This document shows, in pieces, positions 14,598-22,666 of a stretch of DNA of 64,000 nt. The position numbers and the translations under genes were made by a program. The notes beneath the pieces are model-generated. The model was not told the origin of the DNA, did no database searches, and saw only the letters and a program-made list of their open reading frames with translations. The DNA lies in NCBI RefSeq assembly GCF_028623165.1, contig NZ_CP117768.1, positions 4,650,001 through 4,714,000 of the forward strand, read 5' to 3'. Source of the stretch: Nostoc sp. UHCC 0926. Lineage in GTDB: Bacteria; Cyanobacteriota; Cyanobacteriia; Cyanobacteriales; Nostocaceae. Positions within the stretch are counted from its first letter, which is position 1, and every line of letters starts with the position of its first letter.

Positions 14598-15617
14598 ATG
14601 GCAGTTAATCTACAACAAGCTATGGATATTGGGAAGTATCTGGTTACTCAACGTTTGAAAGGACGTAAACGCTTCCCTTTAGTATTGATGTTGGAACCTC
14701 TTTTTCGGTGTAATCTAGCCTGTACTGGTTGTGGTAAAATCCAACATCCAAAGGAAATTTTAAAGCAAAATCTCACCCCAGAACAGTGCTTTACCGCAGT
14801 GGAAGAGTGCGGCGCACCGGTTGTCTCAATTCCTGGGGGAGAACCTTTGCTGCATCCCCAGATTGATCAGATTGTCCAAGGATTAATTGAGCGCAAGAAA
14901 TATATTTACTTGTGTACCAATGGTTTGTTGTTAGAAAAGAGCCTGGATAAGTTTCAACCTTCTCCTTACCTGACTTTTAGTGTGCATTTAGATGGGATGC
15001 GAGAGTTGCACGATCAATGCGTCGATCGCAAAGGTGTTTTTGATATTGCTGTCAAAGCTATTCGCGCCGCTAAAGCTAAAGGCTTTCGTGTCACTACTAA
15101 CACAACTATCTTTGAGGGAACTGAACCTAAAGATATGCAAGAGTTCTTCGACTTTCTGAAAACACTAAATACTGACGGGATGATGATTTCTCCCGGCTAC
15201 AGTTACGAGTGGGCACCAGATCAAGATCATTTTCTCCACCGTGAACAAACCCGCGCCCTCTTCCGGGAAATTCTAGCTCCATACAAAGCTGGTGAAAAAA
15301 ACTGGAACTTCAATCACAATCCGCTGTTCTTAGATTTTCTCACTGGTGAGAAGGACTACGAATGTACGCCTTGGGGTAGCCCTAGTTATAGCGTTCTCGG
15401 TTGGCAAAAACCTTGCTATCTGCTGAACGAAGGTTATTACTCTACCTTCAAGGAATTACTGGCAAAAACTGACTGGAGTCAATACGGCCAGAAGAGTGGT
15501 AATCCCAAGTGTGCTGATTGTATGGTTCACTGCGGCTACGAACCCACTGCCGCAATGGATGCAATGCAGCCGCAAAATATGGCACGTGCCCTTGGTAGTG
15601 TGTTTGGCAGGAACTAG
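14598..15617 (+). CDS. hpnH: Adenosyl hopene transferase, radical SAM protein HpnH
   Basis: A 339-residue radical SAM enzyme that joins the 5'-deoxyadenosyl group to diploptene, the first step of C35 hopanoid side-chain synthesis. The iron-sulfur cluster motif is CNLACTGC (CxxxCxxC) at about residues 38-45, followed by SIPGGEPLLHP and the SAM-binding CTNGLLL. A C-terminal Cys-rich segment (CADCMVHCGYEP) is typical of the family. The start is ATG 14598, with GAGGAG 13 bp upstream and agreement with the usual N-terminus; the upstream frame to 14550 is not needed. With hpnA and hpnG this makes a compact hopanoid modification locus. The squalene-hopene cyclase is not in the window. Confidence 0.93.
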   Translation: MAVNLQQAMDIGKYLVTQRLKGRKRFPLVLMLEPLFRCNLACTGCGKIQHPKEILKQNLTPEQCFTAVEECGAPVVSIPGGEPLLHPQIDQIVQGLIERKKYIYLCTNGLLLEKSLDKFQPSPYLTFSVHLDGMRELHDQCVDRKGVFDIAVKAIRAAKAKGFRVTTNTTIFEGTEPKDMQEFFDFLKTLNTDGMMISPGYSYEWAPDQDHFLHREQTRALFREILAPYKAGEKNWNFNHNPLFLDFLTGEKDYECTPWGSPSYSVLGWQKPCYLLNEGYYSTFKELLAKTDWSQYGQKSGNPKCADCMVHCGYEPTAAMDAMQPQNMARALGSVFGRN

Positions 15618-15840
15618 TAAGTAGTAAATGCTACATGTTTAGAGTGGGCGATCGCTGCTTGGAAGTATTATGAGGTAGTTCGTAGCGATCAATGAATTGG
15701 TGTTAGCGGAGCGGGGCGTCAGCACTTGCCAAAATTGCTTTTTAAGCTCCGCGTCCCCCCTCTTTGCCTTCCCGTGTCTTCTTGATTAAGATGTCTGGAA
15801 AGTTTTGAACCTCTTACTGCCCTCTTCAAACTACTTTTGG

Positions 15841-15970
15841 CTAATTGAATTCTGGAGTAATTGCAGCATATTGTTCAGGTGTCAACACAGCTTCCTGAAT
15901 ATTGATTTTTTTAGGAATCCCACCATATTTATAGAAGTAATCTGCAACTCGTTGTTGGTCTTTAAGTGAA
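15841..15970 (-). pseudogene. 3' fragment of an ssuA-like ABC substrate-binding protein gene
   Basis: About 43 codons ending at a TAG (15841-15843) encode a typical C-terminus of SsuA/aliphatic sulfonate or nitrate/taurine-type binding proteins (DQQRVADYFYKYGGIPKKIN). The frame continues exactly into the fragment at 17483-17637 when the IS element between them is removed. It shows the insertion target was this gene, already 5'-truncated. Bases 15618-15840, between hpnH and this fragment, hold nothing recognised. Confidence 0.75.
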
Positions 15971-17284
15971 CTACTCAGACTTGCCTGCGGCTGAAGTCTG
16001 AGCTTCTGTAATCACGGGGGAGTGCCTAAACTTAGACTTTCGCCCAAGATTAGGACTTACCTCCCCTCCTACAGCAGAGACGGCTGAACCTTCCGCCTTT
16101 ATCATTCTGATGCCCTCTGCTCTAATATTCGCCGACGAATTCCCATCCCGATCATGATGAGTGCCACAGTTAGGACAAGTCCATTCACGGACATCCAATG
16201 ACAACTCACCGATTTGATAAAAACAATTAGAGCAGAGTTTGGAACTGGGGAACCACCTATCAATCTCAACTAACTTCCCACCATTACGTTCTAACTTGTA
16301 GGCTAAAAAATTAGTGAACGTTCCCCATCCACAATCAGATATTGCCTTTGCCAAATTATGATTACGTACCATGCCTTTGACATGAAGATTCTCTACTATG
16401 ACAGCTTGGCTATCGCTGACTAACTTGTGACTAAGTTTATGTAGAAAATCCTGCCGCGAATTACTAATTCGCTCGTACACTTTGGCAACAACTTTTCTAT
16501 ACTTATTTCTTGATTTACTCCCTTTTTGTTTACGTGCTAATTTTTTCTGTTTACGTTTAAGGTTTTTCTCATACTTGGCAAGGTGTTTAGGGTTGTCATA
16601 CTTGGAAACTTTTTCACCATCAGTGACGACAGCAAAGTGTTTGAGTCCTAAGTCAATGCCATAAATTTTACCTTCTGAAATAACTGGATTTTCGCCCGCA
16701 GTCGCTACAACGGGGAGCCACTGCGCTATCGCGCTTTGCCGACTTAAAGCAAGTGGCGTGGGAACCCCCGCAACGCGCTGCTCATCAATCTCAGTAAGTA
16801 GAGATGCAAGGTATTTGCCAGAAGGCGTTTTACTCACAGTAACAGTTTTGATTTTCCCCTCAATCGCTCTGTGTATCTTGGCTTTGATTATCCCTATATT
16901 GCCTGGGAGCTTGACATTACCATCTACAATCTTGACGTTTTGAGGGTACTGGATGGACTGCTTACCATGCTTAGATTTGAACTTAGGAAAACTAGCGCGT
17001 TTTTCAAAAAAGTTTTTGTATGCAGTGGTCAAATTGAGCGTTGTTGCCTGTAAAACTTGGCTATAACAATCAGCTAACCACATCGTTTCTTCAGTTTTTT
17101 TGAGTGCTGGAAGAAATGCGTTGAGTGCCACACGGTTAAGTCCCTTACCCGTCTCCTTATAAGTCTCAATAGATTTATTCAGAGCGTAATTCCACCACCA
17201 TCTAGCACACCCAAAAGTTTGAGCTAGTTGTATCTCTTGTTTTTTTGATGGATATAAACGGACTTGCACAACTTTGTGTAACAC
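15971..17284 (-). CDS. tnpB: RNA-guided nuclease TnpB (IS605 OrfB)
   Basis: A 437-residue TnpB. The RuvC catalytic residues appear intact: D211 in GIDLGLKHFAV, E298 in VIVENLHVKGM, and the C-terminal DRDGNSSANI (~378-386). The zinc ribbon has C351, C354, C370 and C373 (CSNC...CPNC). The GTG start at 17284 has a near-perfect Shine-Dalgarno (AAGGAGGTGAT) eight bases upstream. TnpB proteins cut DNA guided by an omega-RNA made from the element's right end. Here the stop codon is the last three bases of the element, so the RNA scaffold must overlap the coding 3' end. Residues ~168-196 are a repeat-encoded insertion placed just before RuvC-I; whether the protein is active is therefore uncertain. 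Confidence 0.9.
   Translation of the reverse strand: MLHKVVQVRLYPSKKQEIQLAQTFGCARWWWNYALNKSIETYKETGKGLNRVALNAFLPALKKTEETMWLADCYSQVLQATTLNLTTAYKNFFEKRASFPKFKSKHGKQSIQYPQNVKIVDGNVKLPGNIGIIKAKIHRAIEGKIKTVTVSKTPSGKYLASLLTEIDEQRVAGVPTPLALSRQSAIAQWLPVVATAGENPVISEGKIYGIDLGLKHFAVVTDGEKVSKYDNPKHLAKYEKNLKRKQKKLARKQKGSKSRNKYRKVVAKVYERISNSRQDFLHKLSHKLVSDSQAVIVENLHVKGMVRNHNLAKAISDCGWGTFTNFLAYKLERNGGKLVEIDRWFPSSKLCSNCFYQIGELSLDVREWTCPNCGTHHDRDGNSSANIRAEGIRMIKAEGSAVSAVGGEVSPNLGRKSKFRHSPVITEAQTSAAGKSE
16696..16782. repeat. In-frame dispersed repeat inside tnpB
   Basis: On the minus strand the segment begins CAGCGCGTTGCGGGGGTTCC and ends CCCCGTTGTAGCGACTG. The same two ends occur, joined directly, in the proline dehydrogenase gene near 32838-32875. 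It encodes residues ~168-196 just before the RuvC-I motif. TnpB relatives do not normally have such a segment there (family knowledge). Confidence 0.7.
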
Positions 17285-17482
17285 TTAACATCACCTCCTT
17301 GACATCTACACTTTACCACAATGTATATTTGTGGTAAATTACTAAAATAAAATAATTGGGGATTCGTCATACATCTAAAATTTGTTTTTACAAAGTAAAA
17401 AATCAATTCCAGATGCAATCCTCATCCCCCGCTCACAATCCCCATATTATGAGTACATTGAATGTGGGGACTTCCGCGATAG

Positions 17483-17637
17483 GTTAACTCTGGGGAAATA
17501 GCTCTCAATCCATAGGTGCGGCGGCTAACTACCTTTTGCATAATGTTAGGGGGTAGTTTTTGGTATGGTGCGATTAAGTTTGCTGTTTCTTGGGGATGTG
17601 CCTCAGCCCACCGCTGGATTTTATCAATTTATCATGG
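17483..17637 (-). pseudogene. Internal fragment of the ssuA-like gene upstream of the IS
   Basis: About 50 codons encode a C-terminal region of an SsuA-like binding protein (IQRWAEAHPQETANLIAPYQ, then SRRTYGLRAISPEL). A stop (TAA) and loss of similarity appear at the 5' side near 17637. Joined to 15841-15970 it gives one frame. The rest of 17638-18121, up to the phycocyanin leader, looks non-coding and AT-rich and probably holds the cpc promoter. Confidence 0.7.
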
Positions 17638-18121
17638 AAATTTATTCAATCAAGATCAAGTCTTTTTTCTTTGGTTTGTGAATCCGGCAATTTAACAGTT
17701 GAGAGCTTGCGAGACAGCTTTGTATTCCAATCGAAGAAAGCTTACAGAAATACTGGGCTGGAGTCGATGCGACAAAACCAACACAGATGCACTACATATT
17801 TCAGTCCGATTCGAGCAAAATTCAAATTTGTATTACTCAAAACTTAATTGATCTGTATTCCTTCAGTCGGATAAATTATCCCATCTTTTGGGGGAGAGAA
17901 AAAAGTGTTAAGTTATGTAACTAAAATTAACAAACATAACAATAATTTGTAATAAATAATGATGCTGCTGCATTGTATAAAGAGAACTTGGGAGTAAAAA
18001 ACAACATCTTAATCAGGTTTTCCAGTCGTTCACAGAAGTTTTAAGTTTTTTAACAAAAGTTTTAATCTGAAAGCCTGGAGATCGTAAACTTATTTCTTGG
18101 ATGTCTGTTTTAAACCTTTCG

Positions 18122-18178
18122 GGACTCGTCAGGCAGTGCGGACATCAAAAAAAAACTGAACCATTCAGTTTTGAGTCC
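18122..18178 (+). promoter_or_regulatory. Nested stem-loop in the cpcB leader
   Basis: AAAACTGAA-CCA-TTCAGTTTT (18152-18172) is a perfect 9-bp hairpin. It is enclosed by GGACTC (18122) and GAGTCC (18173), which can extend it. It ends 37 bases before the cpcB start, so it lies in the transcribed leader if transcription begins upstream. A role in mRNA stability or translation is inferred. No TTGCACA direct repeat (the chromatic-acclimation L-box) was seen upstream. Confidence 0.5.
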
Positions 18179-18215
18179 AACTATTCTTAACGAAGCAAAT
18201 TAGGAGATTTAGGCA

Positions 18216-18737
18216 ATGGTTTTAGATGCATTTGCAAAAGTAGTTACCCAAGCTGATACACGTGGGGAATATCTCTCCGATGCACAATTGGATGCATTGA
18301 GCGAACTAGTCAAAGATGGTAACAAGCGTACAGATGCCGTTAACCGGATTACCAGCAATGCGTCTGCTCTTGTTGCTGCTGCGGTTCGTGATTTGTGGGC
18401 AGAACAACCCCAATTGATCGCTCCCGGTGGTAATGCTTACACCAGCCGTCGCGCAGCTGCTTGCATCAGAGACTTGGACATCATTCTTCGCTATATCACC
18501 TATGCTATCTTTGCTGGCGATTCAAGCGTACTAGATGACCGTGCCCTGAATGGATTGCGGGAAACCTACTTGGCATTGGGAACTCCAGGAGCGTCAGTTG
18601 CTGTTGGTATTCAGAAGCTGAAACAAGCTTCCCTGGCCATTGTCAACGATACAAATAACATCACCAGAGGAGATTGCAGCGCTCTGTCATCTGAAATAGC
18701 TAGCTATTTTGATCGTGCTGCTGCTGCTGTGGCTTAA
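18216..18737 (+). CDS. cpcB: C-phycocyanin beta subunit
   Basis: A 173-residue globin-like phycobiliprotein of the phycobilisome rods. The two bilin-binding cysteines are C83 (AAACIRD) and C154 (RGDCSAL), and N73 in PGGNAYT is the asparagine that is gamma-N-methylated in this family. The sequence fits CpcB better than PecB or CpeB because of the segment AEQPQLIAPGGNAYTSRR and the chromophore pattern. The position usually holding a third cysteine (DDRCLNG) is alanine here (DDRALNG). It is the first gene of the operon, with GGAG 13 bases before the ATG and a long structured leader. Confidence 0.95.
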   Translation: MVLDAFAKVVTQADTRGEYLSDAQLDALSELVKDGNKRTDAVNRITSNASALVAAAVRDLWAEQPQLIAPGGNAYTSRRAAACIRDLDIILRYITYAIFAGDSSVLDDRALNGLRETYLALGTPGASVAVGIQKLKQASLAIVNDTNNITRGDCSALSSEIASYFDRAAAAVA

Positions 18738-18824
18738 GCCAAGCATTGCTGATGTTGACTAAATAATTGCCCATCGGACAAAACAAAATTTCAACCATAA
18801 AGTTTGTGAAAGGGAAATACCAAA

Positions 18825-19316
18825 ATGTCAAAAACACCTCTAACTGAAGCAATTTCATCGGCTGACTCTCAAGGTCGCTATCTCAGCAGCACCGAGATTC
18901 AAGTTGCTTTTGGTCGCTTCCGTCAAGCGCCAGCTAGCTTACAAGCAGCAAAAGCATTGAGCGCTAATGCTCAACGCTTGACCGAAGGTGCTGCTCAAGC
19001 GGTGTATAACAAGTACCCTTACACCACTCAACAACAAGGCCCCAACTTCGCAGCTGATGCACGCGGCAAAGGCAAGTGTGTACGTGATATCGGCTACTAC
19101 TTGCGGATTATCACATACGCTTTAGTTGTTGGTGGCACAGGTCCCTTGGATGATTTCTTGATTTCTGGCTTGGCTGAAATCAACCGGACTTTTGATCTAT
19201 CTCCTAGCTGGTACATTGAAGCCCTCAAGTACATCAAAGCTAACCACGGTCTAAGCGGTGATCCAGGTGTTGAAGCAAATTCCTACATCGACTATGTAAT
19301 CAATACTCTAAGCTAG
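18825..19316 (+). CDS. cpcA: C-phycocyanin alpha subunit
   Basis: A 163-residue partner of CpcB in the (alpha-beta) monomer. The single bilin-attachment cysteine is C85 in GKCVRDIGYYLR; the CpcE/CpcF lyase encoded downstream attaches phycocyanobilin at this position. The C-terminal stretch SPSWYIEALKYIKANHG is characteristic of CpcA and argues against PecA. It lies 87 bp after cpcB and is followed by a strong stem-loop that separates it from the linker genes. Confidence 0.95.
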   Translation: MSKTPLTEAISSADSQGRYLSSTEIQVAFGRFRQAPASLQAAKALSANAQRLTEGAAQAVYNKYPYTTQQQGPNFAADARGKGKCVRDIGYYLRIITYALVVGGTGPLDDFLISGLAEINRTFDLSPSWYIEALKYIKANHGLSGDPGVEANSYIDYVINTLS

Positions 19317-19328
19317 AGTGTTTCTTTA

Positions 19329-19390
19329 GCCCGGAGAGGAAATCAGCTCTTATGACAAGTAAGTTCTATGAGTTGTTTACCTCTCCGGGC
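19329..19390 (+). terminator. Stem-loop attenuator between cpcA and the linker genes
   Basis: GCCCGGAGAGG (19329-19339) and its exact complement CCTCTCCGGGC (19380-19390) form an 11-bp GC-rich stem with a 40-nt loop, followed by AGTTTTATTTT. In phycocyanin operons the abundant cpcBA message ends or is stabilised at this position (established knowledge), with partial read-through to the linkers; that role is inferred here. Confidence 0.7.
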
Positions 19391-19479
19391 AGTTTTATTT
19401 TCAAAAGACTGTTAAAAGACTAGAAAAAAATTTTCTAAAAAGTTTTCAGTTTTGCAGTTAAAACTGAGGAGGTTTAAAG

Positions 19480-20292
19480 ATGGCAGCTTTGGGACAAGCA
19501 GCAAGATTAGGGATTGGAACATTTGAAAACTCAGCACTGGTAGAACTACGTCCTGATCGAACAGAAGAGGATGTAGCAGTGGTCATCCGGGCGGCTTACC
19601 GTCAGGTTTTGGGTAATGCATATATACTGGAAGGAGACCGTCTAGAGAGTGCAGAATCACTCTTGCAGCAAGGTACAATCTCCGTGCGGGGATTTGTGCT
19701 AGCCATTGCTCAATCGGAACTCTATCGGGATAAGTTTTTCCATTCCAACTCACAAACTCGGTTTATCGAGTTGAATTATAAGCATTTATTGGGGCGTGCC
19801 CCGGAAGATGAGTCAGAGATTTCTTACCATGTTGAGCTTTACAACTCACAAGGTTACGAAGCTGAAATTAACTCTTACATTGACTCATTAGAATATCAAG
19901 AGAATTTTGGCGAAAATATTGTGCCCTACTATCGAGGCTTTAAAAGTCAAGTAGGAATGAAAAACGTTGGCTATAGCCGACTGTTCCAACTGTATCGGGG
20001 TTATGCCAATAGCGATCGCGCCCAAGGACAAAAACAAGGACGGCTGACCTGGGAAGTAGCTAAGAATCTGGCTTCACCGATTTACCCAGTCTCCGCCGGA
20101 GCCTTAACAGGACTCTCTACAGGTGGTCGCGGCGAAACATACCGGATCAAAGTGCTACAAGCAGCTTCCCCGAACTCAGCTGTAGTGCGGCGGGGGACTG
20201 CGGAATTGATCGTCCCCTACGAGCAACTTTCTAGTAAATTGCAGCAGTTGAATCGCAAGGGCAGTAAAGTAATTAGCATTACTGCCGTATAA
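19480..20292 (+). CDS. cpcC: Phycobilisome rod linker polypeptide, first copy
   Basis: A 270-residue rod linker. Residues ~20-155 are the phycobilisome linker domain (VIRAAYRQVLGNAYI, then NYKHLLGRAPEDESE and YIDSLEYQENFGEN). Residues ~215-268 are a CpcD-like capping domain (YRIKVLQAASPN, then IVPYEQLSSKLQQL). It stacks phycocyanin hexamers within rods. It is paralogous to the next gene; tandem linkers of this kind are called cpcH/cpcI in some species. A clear GAGGAGG lies before the ATG. Confidence 0.88.
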   Translation: MAALGQAARLGIGTFENSALVELRPDRTEEDVAVVIRAAYRQVLGNAYILEGDRLESAESLLQQGTISVRGFVLAIAQSELYRDKFFHSNSQTRFIELNYKHLLGRAPEDESEISYHVELYNSQGYEAEINSYIDSLEYQENFGENIVPYYRGFKSQVGMKNVGYSRLFQLYRGYANSDRAQGQKQGRLTWEVAKNLASPIYPVSAGALTGLSTGGRGETYRIKVLQAASPNSAVVRRGTAELIVPYEQLSSKLQQLNRKGSKVISITAV

Positions 20293-20450
20293 ATAGGGAA
20301 TCGGAGGGGAGTAGGGAGTGGGGAGGAGCTACTGCGGTCTTGGAGTTAACCCAAGTGGAGCAAGTAGCATTAGGGAGTAGGAATCACTACTCCTCATTCT
20401 CCACTCACTACTCCCCTTAGCAATTACTAATTACAAAAGGAGAATTACCA

Positions 20451-21320
20451 ATGGCTATTACAACAGCAGCGTCTCGTCTGGGGACAGAGCCTTTTACTGA
20501 TCAGGCTCCTGTAGAATTGCGTCCAAATGCAACCAAAGAAGACATAGAGAGAGTAATTGCTGCCGTCTATCGTCAGGTGTTGGGTAACAACTATATATTG
20601 GCAGCTGACCGCCTCACAAGTGCTGAATCTATCCTGCGCGATGGAAAAAATACAGTGCAAGAATTTGTGCGTCAAGTAGCTAAATCAGAACTGTACAAAT
20701 CCAAGTTTTTCTACGACAATTTCCAAACTCGCGTCATCGAACTGAACTATAAACATTTGTTGGGTCGTGCCCCCTATGATGAGTCTGATGTGGTTTATCA
20801 CTTAGACTTGTATCAAACCAAGGGATATGAAGCCGACATTGATTCTTACATTGATTCGCCAGAGTATCAATCTAACTTTGGTGAAAATATTGCGCCTTAC
20901 TATCGCGGCTTTAAAACCCAAACAGGACAGAAAACTGTAGGATTCAGCCGGATATTCCAACTTTATCGCGGCTATGCCAGTAGCGATACCTCCCAACTCA
21001 AAGGCAAGTCCTCCCGCCTAGCCAGCGAACTAGGTCGCAATAGTGCATCTATCATTGTTCCTCCATCTGGTGGTCCCTCAGGCTTTTCATACGTTGCTTC
21101 CGAAAAAGGTGTTACCCCCAACAGTACTTTCGGTGGTGCGGGAACTTTTGGTAAAGAAGGCAGACTCTACCGCATTGAAGTAGCAGGCGTTTTTGGATCT
21201 GGGTATCCTAGCACACGCCGTGTCAATCAAGCGGTGGTTATACCATATGAAGAACTATCTAGTTACTTCCAGAGAGTGGTAAAACAAGGTGGTAAAATAG
21301 CCAGTGTGAAACCCCTTTAG
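20451..21320 (+). CDS. cpcC2: Phycobilisome rod linker polypeptide, second copy
   Basis: A 289-residue rod linker with the same two-domain layout as the preceding gene: linker domain ~20-155 (RVIAAVYRQVLGNNYI, NYKHLLGRAPYDESD) and C-terminal CpcD-like domain (YRIEVAGVFGSG to IPYEELSSYFQRV). A longer Gly/Ser/Pro-rich hinge separates the domains. Two different linkers let rods place distinct phycocyanin discs, or this one may serve the terminal disc. The 158-bp spacer before it can fold through GGGGAGTAGGGAGTGG and CCACTCACTACTCCCC. The start has AAAGGAG at good spacing. Confidence 0.88.
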   Translation: MAITTAASRLGTEPFTDQAPVELRPNATKEDIERVIAAVYRQVLGNNYILAADRLTSAESILRDGKNTVQEFVRQVAKSELYKSKFFYDNFQTRVIELNYKHLLGRAPYDESDVVYHLDLYQTKGYEADIDSYIDSPEYQSNFGENIAPYYRGFKTQTGQKTVGFSRIFQLYRGYASSDTSQLKGKSSRLASELGRNSASIIVPPSGGPSGFSYVASEKGVTPNSTFGGAGTFGKEGRLYRIEVAGVFGSGYPSTRRVNQAVVIPYEELSSYFQRVVKQGGKIASVKPL

Positions 21321-21395
21321 TGTCATTTGTCAATAGTCATTAGTCATTATTAAAGACAAAAGACTAATGACAATTTAGAATTTGGAATTAATTTT

Positions 21396-21677
21396 ATGCT
21401 TGGACAAATTAGTAGTAGAACTAGTAGTCGCTACTTTCGCTATGAAGTAGTCGGTCTGCGCCAAAGCGAAGAAAGCGAAAAAACCAACTATCCGATTCGT
21501 TCTAGTGGCAGTGTGTTTTTCACAGTGCCTGAGAATCGGATGAATAAAGAAATGCAGCGGATTACTCGCTTGGGTGGCAAAATAGTCAGCATTCAGCTAT
21601 TGAACGCTGAGGCTAAAACAGATAGCGGACAGAGCAATCCTCCTTCTTCTAATGAATCCCAGTCCGCAAAAATTTGA
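21396..21677 (+). CDS. cpcD: Phycobilisome rod-capping linker CpcD
   Basis: A 93-residue small linker that closes the distal end of phycocyanin rods. The conserved core is YFRYEVVGLRQSE and VPENRMNKEMQRITRLGGKI, matching the C-terminal domains of both preceding linkers. It is slightly longer than the usual ~80 residues because of a Ser/Asn-rich tail, and the tail region overlaps the start of cpcE by 26 bp in another frame. Confidence 0.93.
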   Translation: MLGQISSRTSSRYFRYEVVGLRQSEESEKTNYPIRSSGSVFFTVPENRMNKEMQRITRLGGKIVSIQLLNAEAKTDSGQSNPPSSNESQSAKI

Positions 21678-22497
21678 AGATTTATCACCGACAGGTGACT
21701 TTGCCAACGGTGAATCTTTAACAGTAGAGCAAGCGATCGCTAATCTGGAAAGTGCAGATTTAGGCTTGCGGTTTTATGCTGCCTGGTGGTTGGGGAGGTT
21801 TCGGATAGGTGAAGCAGCTGCGATTACAGGACTGATCAAAGCTTTAGAGGATGAAGCCGACAGGACACCAGAAGGCGGATATCCTCTGCGACGGAACGCA
21901 GCTAGAGCCTTAGGAAAACTAGGCGATCGCCAGGCAGTATCACCTTTAATTAGGTGTTTAGACTGCTCAGATTTTTATGTCCGGGAAGCAGCGGCACAAT
22001 CCTTAGAGATGCTAGGCGATCCGGTTTGTATTCCCGCCCTAATCAAGCTATTACAAGTAGGTTTGCAGGATGGGCATCTCATATTAAAGCAGCCTGATTT
22101 ATCTCAACCCTACGACGCCATTTTAGAAGCCTTGGGAACTTTGAGGGCGACTGAGTTCATCCCTTTGATAAAGCCATTCTTAGAGCATCCAATCGAATTA
22201 GTGCAATATGCTGCCGCACGAGCCATGTATCAATTAACCCAAGAACCAGTTTATGGAGAACGGTTGGTACAAGCTCTGGCGGGAGAGAAATTGCAATTGC
22301 GTCGGGCAGTGTTAGCAGATTTGGGAGCGATTGGATATCTACCCGCAGCAGATGCGATCGCCCAGACTCTTGCTGAAAATAGCCTAAAGCTAATTTCTCT
22401 TAAAGGATTGCTAGAACATCAAGTTAACCACATAACACCAAGCACTTTCTCAGAAGGTGCGATTAAAGTCATTAATTTGATGGACTCGCTGTTGTAG
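21652..22497 (+). CDS. cpcE: Phycocyanobilin lyase subunit alpha
   Basis: A 281-residue HEAT-repeat protein. With CpcF it attaches phycocyanobilin to the alpha-phycocyanin cysteine and can also remove it. The N-terminal segment LGLRFYAAWWLGRFRI is diagnostic for CpcE, followed by HEAT-like units (RNAARALGKLGDRQAVSPL, REAAAQSLEMLGDPVCIPAL). The ATG at 21652 overlaps the 3' end of cpcD, suggesting translational coupling. It is of ordinary length for the family. Confidence 0.93.
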   Translation: MNPSPQKFEDLSPTGDFANGESLTVEQAIANLESADLGLRFYAAWWLGRFRIGEAAAITGLIKALEDEADRTPEGGYPLRRNAARALGKLGDRQAVSPLIRCLDCSDFYVREAAAQSLEMLGDPVCIPALIKLLQVGLQDGHLILKQPDLSQPYDAILEALGTLRATEFIPLIKPFLEHPIELVQYAAARAMYQLTQEPVYGERLVQALAGEKLQLRRAVLADLGAIGYLPAADAIAQTLAENSLKLISLKGLLEHQVNHITPSTFSEGAIKVINLMDSLL

Positions 22498-22666
22498 TGA
22501 TAAATTCTAGATAATCAGTTGTCAATAATCCGTTACAACCAAATGTTTACCACACATAAACTCCAACCCAACTGCAAAATCAAGGCTAGGGGGTTTATGT
22601 ATGATGTCAACTACGGATAGCTTAAGCTACAATTGGCTGACGACTAATTACCCATGAAAAATTATT

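Larger units (their letters stand above)
15971..17482 (-). mobile_element. IS200/IS605-family element carrying only TnpB, 1512 bp
   Basis: The left end (minus-strand sense) follows a TTAAC pentamer at 17487-17483, and the right end stops immediately after the tnpB stop codon. Removing 15971-17482 restores a continuous ssuA-like frame across the junction (SPELTSLKDQ), which defines the ends. Subterminal hairpins are present at both ends: TCCCCATATT/AATGTGGGGA near 17447-17470, and CTCAGACTT/AAGTCTGAG near 15974-16003. No target duplication exists, as expected for this family. No TnpA is present, so mobility would need TnpA in trans. Confidence 0.82.

Noticed and set aside
17850..18121. Chromatic-acclimation L-box (paired TTGCACA) upstream of cpcB.
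   Set aside because: No such direct repeat could be found on the plus strand before cpcB.
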